Source: DATJLY01 sp035604195
GTDB lineage: Bacteria > Pseudomonadota > Alphaproteobacteria > ATCC43930 > CGMCC-115725
Direction: 5' to 3'
Length of the DNA stretch: 64,000 nt
Assembly: GCA_035604195.1 (NCBI GenBank)
Contig: DATNIY010000102.1
Location: forward strand, 8,856 to 72,855
The notes beneath the pieces were generated by a model that saw nothing but the letters and a program-made list of their open reading frames with translations, was not told the DNA's origin and searched no databases. The first letter of the stretch is position 1. Each line of letters begins with the position of its first letter. This document shows, one piece after another, positions 1 to 8,638 of this stretch. Position numbers and translations under genes: made by a program.

Positions 1-1
1 C

Positions 2-592
2 CGGCGCGAGCGCGACATCGCCAAGCGTTACATCCCGGCCGGAAGGCGGCGCGACTTGCTCGGCCAGGACTACCAGGCGGCGCTCAACTGGGAGGACGTA
101 AAGCGGGTGAAGAGCAAGCTCAAGATTCCGCTCATCCTCAAGGGCATCGCCACGGCCGAGGATGCCGAGCTGGCCTGCAAGCTCGGCGTCGATTGCCTCT
201 ATGTTTCGAACCATGGCGGCCGCCAGCTCGATCACGGCCGCAGCGCCATCGAAATGCTGCCGGAAGTGGCGGCGGCGGCGCGCGGGCGGGCGCAGATCAT
301 CGTCGATGGCGGCTTCTGCCGCGGCACCGATATCTTGAAGGCGCTGGCGCTCGGCGCCACTGCCGTCGGCATCGGCCGGCTCTATTGCTACGGTCTCGCC
401 GCCGCCGGCGCGGCGGGAGCCGCGCGCGTGCTCGAACTGCTCGAGGCCGAAATCCATACGGCCCTCGGCCTCATCGGCGCCGCCGCGATCACCGATCTCG
501 ACAAGACTTGCGTCGCCGCCGCCGCGCCGGTGACGGTTCCGCATGTGCTGAGCGCGTTTCCGCTGCTCGATCTGCCGGAGCGACGCTACTAG
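2..592 (+). CDS. Alpha-hydroxy-acid oxidizing protein (FMN-dependent), 3' part
   Basis: This is the C-terminal part of an FMN-dependent alpha-hydroxy-acid dehydrogenase or oxidase, the lactate/glycolate/mandelate oxidase family, which oxidises a 2-hydroxy acid to the 2-keto acid. The reading frame is open to the window edge, so the N-terminal half lies upstream. The family signature SNHGGRQLD, with the catalytic His and substrate-binding Arg, lies at about 206-232. A downstream VDGG...RGTDILKALALGA segment is the FMN-phosphate-binding part of the TIM barrel. A TTG at 56 would only be an internal codon. The exact substrate cannot be told from this fragment. The next gene, a PLP amino-acid enzyme on the same strand 56 nt downstream, may be co-transcribed. 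Confidence 0.9.
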   Translation, partial: RRERDIAKRYIPAGRRRDLLGQDYQAALNWEDVKRVKSKLKIPLILKGIATAEDAELACKLGVDCLYVSNHGGRQLDHGRSAIEMLPEVAAAARGRAQIIVDGGFCRGTDILKALALGATAVGIGRLYCYGLAAAGAAGAARVLELLEAEIHTALGLIGAAAITDLDKTCVAAAAPVTVPHVLSAFPLLDLPERRY

Positions 593-648
593 GGCCGGAA
601 GCGCGGGCCTCAGGCGGAACGCCGGCCAGCAGTGGAGCAGGACCGCGA

Positions 649-1791
649 ATGCCAGCCTTGGGACCCAATGAAGCGCTCATCGGCGTTCCCGGAAGCCGCG
701 CCCGGCTCGATACGCCGGCGCTGCTCATCGACCGCGACGCGCTCTTGCGCAACATCGGCGCGATGGCGGCGCATGCAAAGGGCGCCGGCGTGGCGCTCAG
801 GCCGCACGCCAAGACCCACAAATCGCTGCGCATCGCCGCGCTCCAGGTGGCGGAAGGCGCGCTCGGCATTTGCTGCGCCACCATCGGCGAAGCCGAAATC
901 ATGATCGCCGGCGGCATCCCCGGCGTGCACATCACCTCGCCGCAGGTGACGCCGCCGAAGATCGCCCGGCTCATCGCGCTCAACGCGGCGCCGCATCGCG
1001 GCTTGAGCGTGGTGGTCGATCACCCGGAGAATGTCGCGGCGCTCGATGACGCCGCGCGCGCGGCGGGCCGGCCGCTCGAGGTCCTGGTCGACAACGGCGC
1101 CGGCCAGGGCCGCACCGGCGTCGCCGGCGAGGCCGAGCTTGTCGCCCTCGTCCATGCGGTTCGCGCCGCCGCCGGCCTCGCTTTCCGCGGCATTCAATCC
1201 TATTCCGGCAATCTGCAGCACATTGCCACGCGCGCCGAGCGGCGCGCCCGCGCGCGCGAGCAGGCGGAGCGCCTCGGCCACATGCTGCGGCGACTCCGCG
1301 GCGACGGCATCGCCGTGCCGATCGTCACCGGCGCCGGCACCGGCACCTATGATCTCGATCCCGAAGCCCGCATCTTCACCGAGCTGCAAGTCGGCTCCTA
1401 CGTGTTCATGGATGTCGATTACCAGCGGGCGCTCGCCGACGGACGCAATGCGCCGCCCTTCGAGACCTCGCTCTTCGTTGCGACCGCAGTGGTGAGCGTC
1501 AATGCCGTGGGCTACGTCACCACCGACGCCGGGCTCAAATGCTTCGCCACCGACGGCCCGGCGCCCGAAGTGGCGCGGGGCGCGCCGCCCGAGAGCCGCT
1601 ACGCCTTCTTCGGCGACGAGCACGGCAAGCTCATCTTGCCGCCGAGCGCGCCACGGCCGCCGCTCGGCACCTTAATCGAATGCGTGACGCCGCATTGCGA
1701 CCCGACCGTCAACCTGCACGATTTCTACCACCTGGTGCAGGGCGACACGCTCGTCGACATCTGGCCGGTCGATGCGCGCGGCAAGCGCTGA
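649..1791 (+). CDS. DSD1/D-threonine aldolase-like PLP-dependent enzyme
   Basis: A 380-residue fold-type III (alanine-racemase-fold) PLP enzyme of the D-threonine aldolase / D-serine dehydratase-like family, expected to cleave or dehydrate a D-beta-hydroxy amino acid in the cytoplasm. The PLP lysine is Lys55 in PHAKTHKS. The C-terminal HCD motif gives His349 and Asp351, spaced as the divalent-metal ligands of D-threonine aldolases. The frame is open far upstream, but that extension is low-complexity Arg-rich sequence overlapping the oxidase gene in another frame. The ATG at 649, with GGAG at 634-637, gives the family length. Pairing with an alpha-hydroxy-acid oxidase suggests a small catabolic unit for hydroxy acids or hydroxy amino acids. 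The substrate is not resolved. Confidence 0.85.
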   Translation: MPALGPNEALIGVPGSRARLDTPALLIDRDALLRNIGAMAAHAKGAGVALRPHAKTHKSLRIAALQVAEGALGICCATIGEAEIMIAGGIPGVHITSPQVTPPKIARLIALNAAPHRGLSVVVDHPENVAALDDAARAAGRPLEVLVDNGAGQGRTGVAGEAELVALVHAVRAAAGLAFRGIQSYSGNLQHIATRAERRARAREQAERLGHMLRRLRGDGIAVPIVTGAGTGTYDLDPEARIFTELQVGSYVFMDVDYQRALADGRNAPPFETSLFVATAVVSVNAVGYVTTDAGLKCFATDGPAPEVARGAPPESRYAFFGDEHGKLILPPSAPRPPLGTLIECVTPHCDPTVNLHDFYHLVQGDTLVDIWPVDARGKR

Positions 1792-1799
1792 GCCGCTTC

Positions 1800-2183
1800 T
1801 CAGGCCTTGGCGGCCACTGCCTCGATCTCGATGAGCGCGCCCTCGCGCGCCAAGGCGCTGATGACGATGAGCGTCGAGGCCGGCTTGATCTCGCCGAGGA
1901 TGCGGGTGCGCACTTCGCGATAGGCCGCGAGGTCCTCGCGCCGCGTCAGATAGGTGTTGATCTTGACGAGATCGCTCGTCGCCATGCCGGCATCGGCGAG
2001 CACGGCGATGAGATTGCGCCAGGCCTGCTCGGCTTGGGCGGCGAAATCGGCCGGGAATTTGCCGTCCTTGGCATTGCCGAGCTGGCCCGCGGTATAGAGC
2101 CAGCGCGCATTGGCCGGCATCTCGATGCCGTGGCTGTAGCCCGGTGGGGCGGCGATGGCGGCTGGGTTGTAGATTTTCTTCAT
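1800..2183 (-). CDS. RidA (YjgF/YER057c/UK114) family protein
   Basis: A 127-residue Rid-family protein. Founding RidA enzymes are cytoplasmic trimers that deaminate reactive 2-aminoacrylate and related imines. The C-terminal IEIEAVA block and the YTAGQLG segment near the N-terminus match the family, and the length is normal. Where imine-deaminating RidA has an essential Arg in a PARS/PART motif, this protein reads PASTL, so it probably belongs to one of the Rid subfamilies lacking that arginine and may not hydrolyse imines. It is convergent with the upstream PLP enzyme gene, whose products are exactly the kind of enamine/imine that RidA handles. The start is the ATG at 2183, which gives the usual short N-terminus. 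Confidence 0.88.
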   Translation of the reverse strand: MKKIYNPAAIAAPPGYSHGIEMPANARWLYTAGQLGNAKDGKFPADFAAQAEQAWRNLIAVLADAGMATSDLVKINTYLTRREDLAAYREVRTRILGEIKPASTLIVISALAREGALIEIEAVAAKA

Positions 2184-2261
2184 GGCTCTTGTCCTCCGAC
2201 GCGGCAGCGGCCACGGCGCAAGAAGACCGCCCCCGCCGCCGCGGGTCAAGCCGGGTGCCGC

Positions 2262-2290
2262 TTGGGCGCCGCCGCCGCCGCGGTTATACT
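2262..2290 (+). promoter_or_regulatory. Candidate sigma-70-type promoter of the universal stress gene
   Basis: TTGGGC at 2262-2267 and TATACT at 2285-2290 are separated by 17 nt, giving a predicted start near 2297 and a leader of about 34 nt before the ATG at 2331. It sits between the divergent RidA gene and the universal stress gene. Recognised by eye only. Confidence 0.45.
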
Positions 2291-2330
2291 GTGGGCGCAG
2301 ACCCGGGCGGTTGGGCGAGAGGGGTTCGCG

Positions 2331-3170
2331 ATGAAGACATTCTTGGCGGTGGTAGGCGACGGGACCGCGGAGCCGGTGCTCGAATGCGCCTTGCTCGCGG
2401 CGCGTCCATTCGCTGGCTGCATTGTCGGGCTCAACGCGCTCACCACGGAATACGCCGTGGTCTTCGGCGGCGAGATGGGTTTCTCCGTCTCCTCCGAGGT
2501 CGATCGCACGCTCGAGCGCGAGGGCCAGGAGCGGCGCGACCAGGCGCGGAACCTGTTCCATGCCGTGATGCAGCGCCACGGGGTTCCGATCGACGGGGCG
2601 GGATCGGGGCTCAAGGCCGAATGGCGCGAAGAGATCGGACGTCAGAACGCCGTGGTGGGCGCGCTCGGCCGCATCTTCGATCTCATTGTCGTCGAGCGCC
2701 CGGCGAAGCTCGCCTCGCTGGCCGAGGCGACGCTCGAAGATGCGCTGTTCGAGAGCGGCCGTCCCGTGCTGATGACGCCGCCGGTGGCGCCCTCGAGCCT
2801 GGGCGAGCGCGTTCTCATCGCCTGGAACGGCAGCACCGAGACCGCCCGCACCGTCGGCTTTGCCATGCCCTTCCTCGAGCGCGCCAAGAGCGTTCAGGTG
2901 GTCAGCACCGAAGGCGCCCAAGTGCCGGGACCGAGCGGCGAGGAACTCGCTGCCATGCTCCGGCGCAATGGCATCGACGCGACCGCCAAGCATGTCCCCG
3001 GCCGCAGCCGCGCCGCCGGCGAGGTCTTCCTCACCGAGGCCCGCAACGGCGGCTGCGATCTGATGGTGAAGGGCGCCTATACGCAAAGCCGGCTCCGGCA
3101 GATGATCTTCGGCGGCGCCACGCGCCATATCATCATGGAGGCGGAAATCCCGGTCCTGCTCGCGCATTGA
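2331..3170 (+). CDS. Universal stress protein, tandem UspA domains
   Basis: A 279-residue protein with two UspA-like domains, about residues 1-140 and 155-279. The C-terminal domain ends in the typical GGATRHI...IPVLLAH segment that follows the nucleotide-binding loop. A VLIAWNGSTETARTV stretch near the domain boundary is the usual start of a second Usp repeat. Tandem Usp proteins of this size are common in Alphaproteobacteria and act in the cytoplasm in stress adaptation, usually by binding ATP. The start is the ATG at 2331, preceded by GAGAGGGG. A longer in-frame extension upstream is rejected because it is translated RidA antisense. It appears monocistronic with its own promoter. Confidence 0.88.
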   Translation: MKTFLAVVGDGTAEPVLECALLAARPFAGCIVGLNALTTEYAVVFGGEMGFSVSSEVDRTLEREGQERRDQARNLFHAVMQRHGVPIDGAGSGLKAEWREEIGRQNAVVGALGRIFDLIVVERPAKLASLAEATLEDALFESGRPVLMTPPVAPSSLGERVLIAWNGSTETARTVGFAMPFLERAKSVQVVSTEGAQVPGPSGEELAAMLRRNGIDATAKHVPGRSRAAGEVFLTEARNGGCDLMVKGAYTQSRLRQMIFGGATRHIIMEAEIPVLLAH

Positions 3171-3247
3171 CGCCGCGCCGATGGCCGTAAGTCATTTCTA
3201 AACCGAGTTCGATTAGCGTCGCCGCGCGACGGGGCGACGAGGCGGCA

Positions 3248-4855
3248 ATGAACGGCAGGGGCAGCGCGGGAGCTTTCGCGCTCGCGGACACGGCCTGTGA
3301 AGCATTCGCCGGCGCGGCGGTGGTGCTCGACCGGGGCGGTAACGCGCTACCGGCGAATGCGCGCGGCGCCGCGCTCATCGCCGGCGGCGGCGCAGAATGG
3401 CAACGCATCCTGGCGGAGGCGCGCACGGCATTCGCGCGCGACGCGGCGATGCCGGGGTGGACCCGGCAATCCGGCGCGGCGCTGCTGCTGCCGCTCGCCG
3501 ACGGCGAGCGGGTATTGCTGCTGCTGCCCGAACGCGGCGCCGATGCCCAGGCGCAGGGGCGGGATTACAAGGATCTTGCCGAGATGGCCGGCGATTTCAC
3601 CTGGGAGGTGGACCGCGCCGGCCGTTTCGTCTTCGTGCCGCCGCAGGGCGCGCTGGGCTGGCCGGCAGAAGCGCTGCTCGGTCGGCCGGCGGCGGAGTTC
3701 GTCGCCGATGCCGTGCAGGCCCGCCTCTTCGTCGCCAACGAGCCCATCGCCGAGCACGAAGTCTGGTTCCGACAGGGCGACGGCGGCTCCGCCTGTCTCG
3801 GCCTGACCGCGATGCCGGTCCATGACGCCGCCGGCAATTGGCTGGGGGCGCGCGGCATTGCGCGCGATGTCTCCCACAAGCGCGAGCGCGAGCGCATTCT
3901 GGCGCGGACGCAGCGGCGCGAGCGCTTGCTCACGCAGATCGTGCGCGCCATCCGCGACGAGGCCGAAGCGCAGGCGACGCTTGGCGCGGCGCTCGCGGTC
4001 ACCGGTCTCCTGATCGGCGCCGGCGGCGCCTGCATGCTCCGTCGCGGCGCGGGAGAGGGGCCGACCAAGGTGGCGGTGGCCTGGGGCGCCAAGCCCGCGC
4101 CGGCGATCCTGGCAGGCGCGCGCGCTGCGCTGGCGCAGGCGCAGGACGATGCGGTCGCGCTCGCCACCTCGGGCTATCAGCTCATCGCCCATGCCGCGCG
4201 CTACCGCCGTGCCATCGAGGGCGCGATTGTGCTGTGGCGGCGCGGCGACGAGGCGCCGTTCACCGAGACCGACCGCGCCCTTCTCGCCGAAGTCGCCGAT
4301 CATCTCGGCGTCGTCATCGCGCAGATCGAGACCCAGGAGCGCATCGCCACCCTGTCGCGGACCGATGCGCTGACCGGATTGCTCAACCGGCGCGCCTTCT
4401 TCGACGATTTGGCCCGCCGCGTCGCGCGGCTCGACCGCGCCGAACAGCGCGCCGTGCTGATCTACATCGAGGTGATGAACCTCCGGCTCGTCAACGAGCG
4501 GCACGGTCCCATTGCCGGCGATCAGACGCTCGAGCAGCTTGCCGGCCTATTGCGCGAGCATACCCGCGCCGGCGACCTCGTCGGCCGTTACGGCGGCAGC
4601 GAGTTCGCGCTCTGGATCGAGGGCATTGATCTCACCGCCGCCGCTTCGCGCGCCGAGGCGCTGACCGCGGCCTGCCGACCGCTCGCCGGCGCGACCGGCG
4701 ATCCGGCGCGGCCGTTCGCTATCGCGATCGGGCTCGCCGGCTTCGATGCGCAGCAGGCGGAGACGCCGGCCACGCTCATCGCCCGCGCCGGCCTCGCCGC
4801 CGCCGAAGCCAAGCGCCAAGCCGCGAGCGGCGCCCCGGTCTCGCGCAGCGCCTGA
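3248..4855 (+). CDS. PAS-GAF-GGDEF protein with degenerate active site
   Basis: A 535-residue sensory protein without membrane segments. A PAS domain at about residues 110-215 (FTWEVD...GARGIARDVSHK) is followed by a GAF-like region at about 230-370 and a C-terminal GGDEF domain from about 375, opened by the canonical DALTGLLNRRAF. The catalytic site is altered: GGDEF is GGSEF at residues 449-453, the DxD metal motif reads IEVM, and the INDxxGH motif reads VNERHGP. Diguanylate cyclase activity is therefore unlikely, and the domain may instead bind GTP or a partner. The start is the ATG at 3248, with an open stretch and no gene between it and the stress gene. The ligand of the PAS/GAF part is unknown. 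Confidence 0.87.
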   Translation: MNGRGSAGAFALADTACEAFAGAAVVLDRGGNALPANARGAALIAGGGAEWQRILAEARTAFARDAAMPGWTRQSGAALLLPLADGERVLLLLPERGADAQAQGRDYKDLAEMAGDFTWEVDRAGRFVFVPPQGALGWPAEALLGRPAAEFVADAVQARLFVANEPIAEHEVWFRQGDGGSACLGLTAMPVHDAAGNWLGARGIARDVSHKRERERILARTQRRERLLTQIVRAIRDEAEAQATLGAALAVTGLLIGAGGACMLRRGAGEGPTKVAVAWGAKPAPAILAGARAALAQAQDDAVALATSGYQLIAHAARYRRAIEGAIVLWRRGDEAPFTETDRALLAEVADHLGVVIAQIETQERIATLSRTDALTGLLNRRAFFDDLARRVARLDRAEQRAVLIYIEVMNLRLVNERHGPIAGDQTLEQLAGLLREHTRAGDLVGRYGGSEFALWIEGIDLTAAASRAEALTAACRPLAGATGDPARPFAIAIGLAGFDAQQAETPATLIARAGLAAAEAKRQAASGAPVSRSA

Positions 4856-4889
4856 AAAAGAAAAGCGGCGCCGGATGGACCGGCGCCGC
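4855..4889 (-). terminator. Rho-independent terminator of the OmpA-type lipoprotein gene
   Basis: A perfect 10-bp inverted repeat (4865-4874 with 4880-4889) has a 5-nt loop. Read on the minus strand it is followed by TTTTCTTTTT at 4855-4864. It lies 22 nt past the minus-strand OmpA-type gene and touches the end of the convergent GGDEF gene. This is the clearest intrinsic terminator in the window. Confidence 0.85.
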
Positions 4890-4911
4890 CTCAGTCGCGC
4901 TCTTCTGGCGC

Positions 4912-5847
4912 TTATTGCAGGTTGATCTCGACCACGCGGTTGCGCGGCTCGCGCACGCCCGGGGGCGTCGGGACCGGCGGCTCGCGGAAGCCGACCCAGC
5001 GCTCTTGGACCCGGTTGGCGGCGATGCCGGCGGCCTGCAGCGCCCGCCGCACGGCATTGGCGCGGCGATGGGAGAGACCCATGTTGTAGGCATCGGTGCC
5101 GACGGTGTCGGCCTTGCCGACAAGCTGGATCTTGACCGCACTGTCAGCCTTCGCGGCGCCCGAGGCCGCGTTGACGATCTGCCGGGCTTCCGGCGTCAAG
5201 GCGGCCTTGTCGAATTCGAAATAGACGTTGTAGCGATGGACCGCGGCCGCCGGCGCCGGAGCCGGAGCCGGCGCCTGCGTGAGCTGAGCCAGTGCCGCCT
5301 CGAAATCCTGGCGGCAGCGGCCGTTGAGTGAATGCCACCAATCCTGCTCCATGCGCTCGACCCAGCAGTCGTAACTGACCTGGGCGCGGGCGGCGAGAGC
5401 GGGAGCGCGCGTCGTTGCGTCGCCTTGGAGCACGGCGACGAGGCGCGCCCGCGCATCGGCCAGAATGCTGCGGAAGTGGTCGGGCACTTCAAGCGGAATG
5501 AGCCAGTTGCCGTTGTCCTCCGGCGGCACCGCTTCGCCGCCCGCGGCCTTGAGCCCCTTGCGCGCGAAATAGTCGGACCCGGCGTAATCGTGCAGCGGCC
5601 CGTCCATCGCGTTGGCGAGGCTCGAGTAATCGCTGGCGAGGTCGCCGGTGAAGGTGCCGGTGGTCGGCAAGACCGGCTTGGAGCTATCCATCGGCGCCGC
5701 CGCCGCATCCGCGGCGGAGAGATTCCATGGTTCGACCACGTAATTTCCCTTGATGGGCGGGCTGAAGCTCCAGCTGGCGCACCCTGCCAGCACGGCCCCA
5801 GCCGCCAGCAAGGTAAAATAACGCCCGAAATTGCCACCGTTGCTCAT
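4912..5847 (-). CDS. OmpA-family outer-membrane lipoprotein
   Basis: A 311-residue lipoprotein with a signal peptide and lipobox ending at Cys23 (VLAGC). A central domain of about 170 residues is of unknown function. An Ala/Pro linker leads into a C-terminal OmpA-like peptidoglycan-binding domain from about residue 205, with YFEFDKAALTPEA, the GKADTVG loop and the HRRANAVRRAL helix. It probably tethers the outer membrane to peptidoglycan. The start is the ATG at 5847, chosen because GAGAGGAAAG precedes it; an upstream in-frame start at 5865 lacks such a site. The gene is monocistronic and ends in a strong intrinsic terminator. It is not the 8-stranded beta-barrel OmpA itself. Confidence 0.88.
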   Translation of the reverse strand: MSNGGNFGRYFTLLAAGAVLAGCASWSFSPPIKGNYVVEPWNLSAADAAAAPMDSSKPVLPTTGTFTGDLASDYSSLANAMDGPLHDYAGSDYFARKGLKAAGGEAVPPEDNGNWLIPLEVPDHFRSILADARARLVAVLQGDATTRAPALAARAQVSYDCWVERMEQDWWHSLNGRCRQDFEAALAQLTQAPAPAPAPAAAVHRYNVYFEFDKAALTPEARQIVNAASGAAKADSAVKIQLVGKADTVGTDAYNMGLSHRRANAVRRALQAAGIAANRVQERWVGFREPPVPTPPGVREPRNRVVEINLQ

Positions 5848-6118
5848 CGGTCTTTCCTCTCGCAAATTGCTGCGTCGTTGTTAAATCGCGGACGAGGAGA
5901 CGCTCGTCCTTTGCTTCCGCCTAAGCTGTCCGAGGCATGGTTGCAACTTCAAACTCAACCCGCAAGCTTTGATTCCCTGGAAGTGTGTCCAAAAAAGCGC
6001 TATCGCGTGCGCCGCCGCGATACTTCACGATGGCGGCGCGCTCGCCCGCCGCTCGCGACCGCCGCAAACCAGGCCGCACCTGGTCCGCTCCGCGACCGCC
6101 CAGAGGGGGAATTGACAT

Positions 6119-6586
6119 ATGAAAATCAATTACTTAATCGTTTTCATCTGCGCCCTGCCCGGGCTTGCCGGAGGCGCGCAGGCGCAGCAAGCGGGCCAGG
6201 ACGTCATCACTGATCCCGCGGCGATCCGCGTCTGCCTCTGCCGCCAGGAGACGGTCGCGGCGCTCAGCGACCGGCTGCAGGAGCAGCGCCGCGCTTATGA
6301 AGAGCGCCGCGCCGCCCTCGCCGCGCTCGATGCCCAGGTTCAGGCGCAGCGCAAGCAGCTCGACCCGACGCAACCGAGCCAGCTCGAGGCCTTCAAGCAC
6401 CTCCTCGACCAGCGCGACGAGGCCGAGTTGAGCTTCGCCGACGAGGCGACGCCGACCTATGCCGCCGCGGTCGACCGGCACAATGCCGAGGCCGCGGCCT
6501 ACAATCGGGAATGCGCGGGCAAAATCTATGACCAATCGGCGCTCGCCGCGGCGCAGGCCCAGAGCTTCGCCTGTCCGAAACCGTGA
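6119..6586 (+). CDS. Small secreted coiled-coil protein of unknown function
   Basis: A 155-residue protein I do not recognise. Residues 1-22 form a classical Sec signal peptide ending AQA. The mature part has a CLC pair near its N-terminus, a charged Arg/Gln/Ala-rich helix with coiled-coil character at about residues 45-85, and two further Cys residues near the C-terminus, so two periplasmic disulfides are possible. The start is the ATG at 6119 with GAGGGGGA upstream. The 271 nt before it hold no gene. It ends directly against the convergent hisI stop with no spacer. Confidence 0.7.
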   Translation: MKINYLIVFICALPGLAGGAQAQQAGQDVITDPAAIRVCLCRQETVAALSDRLQEQRRAYEERRAALAALDAQVQAQRKQLDPTQPSQLEAFKHLLDQRDEAELSFADEATPTYAAAVDRHNAEAAAYNRECAGKIYDQSALAAAQAQSFACPKP

Positions 6587-6973
6587 TCAGGCGATCGGCG
6601 CGGCGATGGTGACGAGCGCGCCGCCGCGTGCCGCGCGGAAGAAGCAACTCCTTTGGCCGGTGTGGCAGGCAGCGCCGGTCTGATCGACGCGCAGCAGCAC
6701 GGCGTCGCCGTCGCAATCGACTCTGAGCTCGACGAGGCGCTGCACATGGCCCGAGCTCTCACCCTTGCGCCACAGCGCTTGGCGTGAGCGCGACCAGTAG
6801 CAGACGCGGCCGGTGGTCAATGTCTCGCGCACCGCTTCGCGATTCATCCAGGCGAGCATCAGCACCTCGCCGCTGTCGTGCTGCTGCGCCACCGCCGCAA
6901 CCAGCCCATCGGCGTCGAAGCTGAGCGCCGCCAGGACCGCATCGGCGCCTCTTGTCATGCCGGGCTCCGTCAT
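6587..6973 (-). CDS. hisI: Phosphoribosyl-AMP cyclohydrolase
   Basis: HisI opens the adenine ring of phosphoribosyl-AMP in step three of histidine biosynthesis. The 128 residues carry the full family pattern. Asp86, Asp88 and Asp90 (DCDGD) are the Mg ligands. Cys87, Cys103 and Cys110 (CHTGxRSCFF) have the spacing of the Zn ligands. WMNREA and YWSRSRQALW give the substrate-binding core. It is a stand-alone HisI without a fused HisE domain, the usual form in Alphaproteobacteria. The start at 6973 is supported by GAGGAG upstream. It stands apart from the other his genes and has no partner here. Confidence 0.96.
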   Translation of the reverse strand: MTEPGMTRGADAVLAALSFDADGLVAAVAQQHDSGEVLMLAWMNREAVRETLTTGRVCYWSRSRQALWRKGESSGHVQRLVELRVDCDGDAVLLRVDQTGAACHTGQRSCFFRAARGGALVTIAAPIA

Positions 6974-7144
6974 GCCTTCGCTCCTCGATCCCTCTGCCGC
7001 CGCGCCACCGGCACTCTATAACGAGGCCAAGCGTTTGGCGCGACGGGCTTGTACGGGATATGGGAAGCGGCTAGCTTCGGCGCAGCAACCAGCAACAAAA
7101 CCCACGGGATCGCGCGTCCCGAGCGGGCAGGGAGTGCCGCGGCG

Positions 7145-7889
7145 TTGGCGGATTTCATCCTCGAGACCTACGGGTTGACCAAGGAGTTCCTTGGCTTCAC
7201 CGCGGTCCGCGATGTCGATCTCAAGGTGCGGCGGGGCACGATTCACGCCCTCATCGGCCCGAACGGCGCCGGCAAGACCACGGTCTTCAACCTGCTTACC
7301 AAATTCCTGGAGCCGACCTCCGGCCGGATCGTCTTCGGCGGCCGCGACATCACGCGGGAACGGCCGGCGCAGGTGGCGCGGCGCGGCATGATCCGCTCGT
7401 TTCAGATCTCCGCGGTGTTTCCCCATCTGACGGTGCGCGAGAATGTGCGCGTGGCGTTGCAGCGGCCGCTCGGCACCTCGTTTCATTTCTGGCGCTCCGA
7501 GCGCAGCCTCGCCGCGCTCGATGCGCGCGCCGATGCGCTCCTCGCCGATGTCGGGCTCGGCGACTGTCTCGAAGCGACGGCGACCGAGTTGCCCTATGGC
7601 CGCAAGCGCGCACTCGAGCTCGCCACCACGCTCGCGCTCGAGCCCGATCTCCTGCTGCTCGACGAGCCGACCTCCGGCCTCGGGCGTGAGGACATCGGCC
7701 GCATCTCCGGCTTGATTCGGCGCGCCGCGGCCAAACGCACCGTGCTCATGGTCGAGCACAATCTCTCCGTCGTGGCCGACTTGTCGGACATCATCACGGT
7801 GCTGACGCGCGGCCGGGTGGTGGCGCAGGGCAGCTACGCCGAGGTGTCGGAGAGCGCCGAGGTGCGCGAGGCCTATCTCGGGACCGGCC

Positions 7890-7897
<8 letters not shown>
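7145..7897 (+). CDS. livG: Branched-chain-type ABC transporter ATP-binding protein LivG
   Basis: A 250-residue ABC ATPase of the LivG type. It has Walker A GPNGAGKTT, the LivG-like signature LPYGRKRALELA in place of LSGGQ, Walker B LLLLDEPTSGL and the H-loop MVEHN. With LivF it powers import of branched-chain amino acids or related amides and amino acids. I chose a TTG start at 7145 because GGGAG lies upstream and the protein then begins a few residues before the conserved GLTKEF. An ATG at 7049 would add 32 low-complexity residues. It is the first gene of a five-gene transporter operon and overlaps livF by 8 nt. Confidence 0.9.
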
Positions 7898-8612
<715 letters not shown>

Positions 8613-8638
8613 CGAAGCGACGGAAAGGGAGGTCGGAA

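Noticed and set aside
193..648. N-terminal extension of the PLP enzyme by 152 residues
   Set aside because: Arg/Ala-rich sequence in the wrong frame of the alpha-hydroxy-acid oxidase; the family starts at the ATG at 649.
1539..2330. N-terminal extension of the universal stress protein by 264 residues
   Set aside because: It overlaps the PLP enzyme and the antisense of the RidA gene; promoter and ribosome-binding site support the ATG at 2331.
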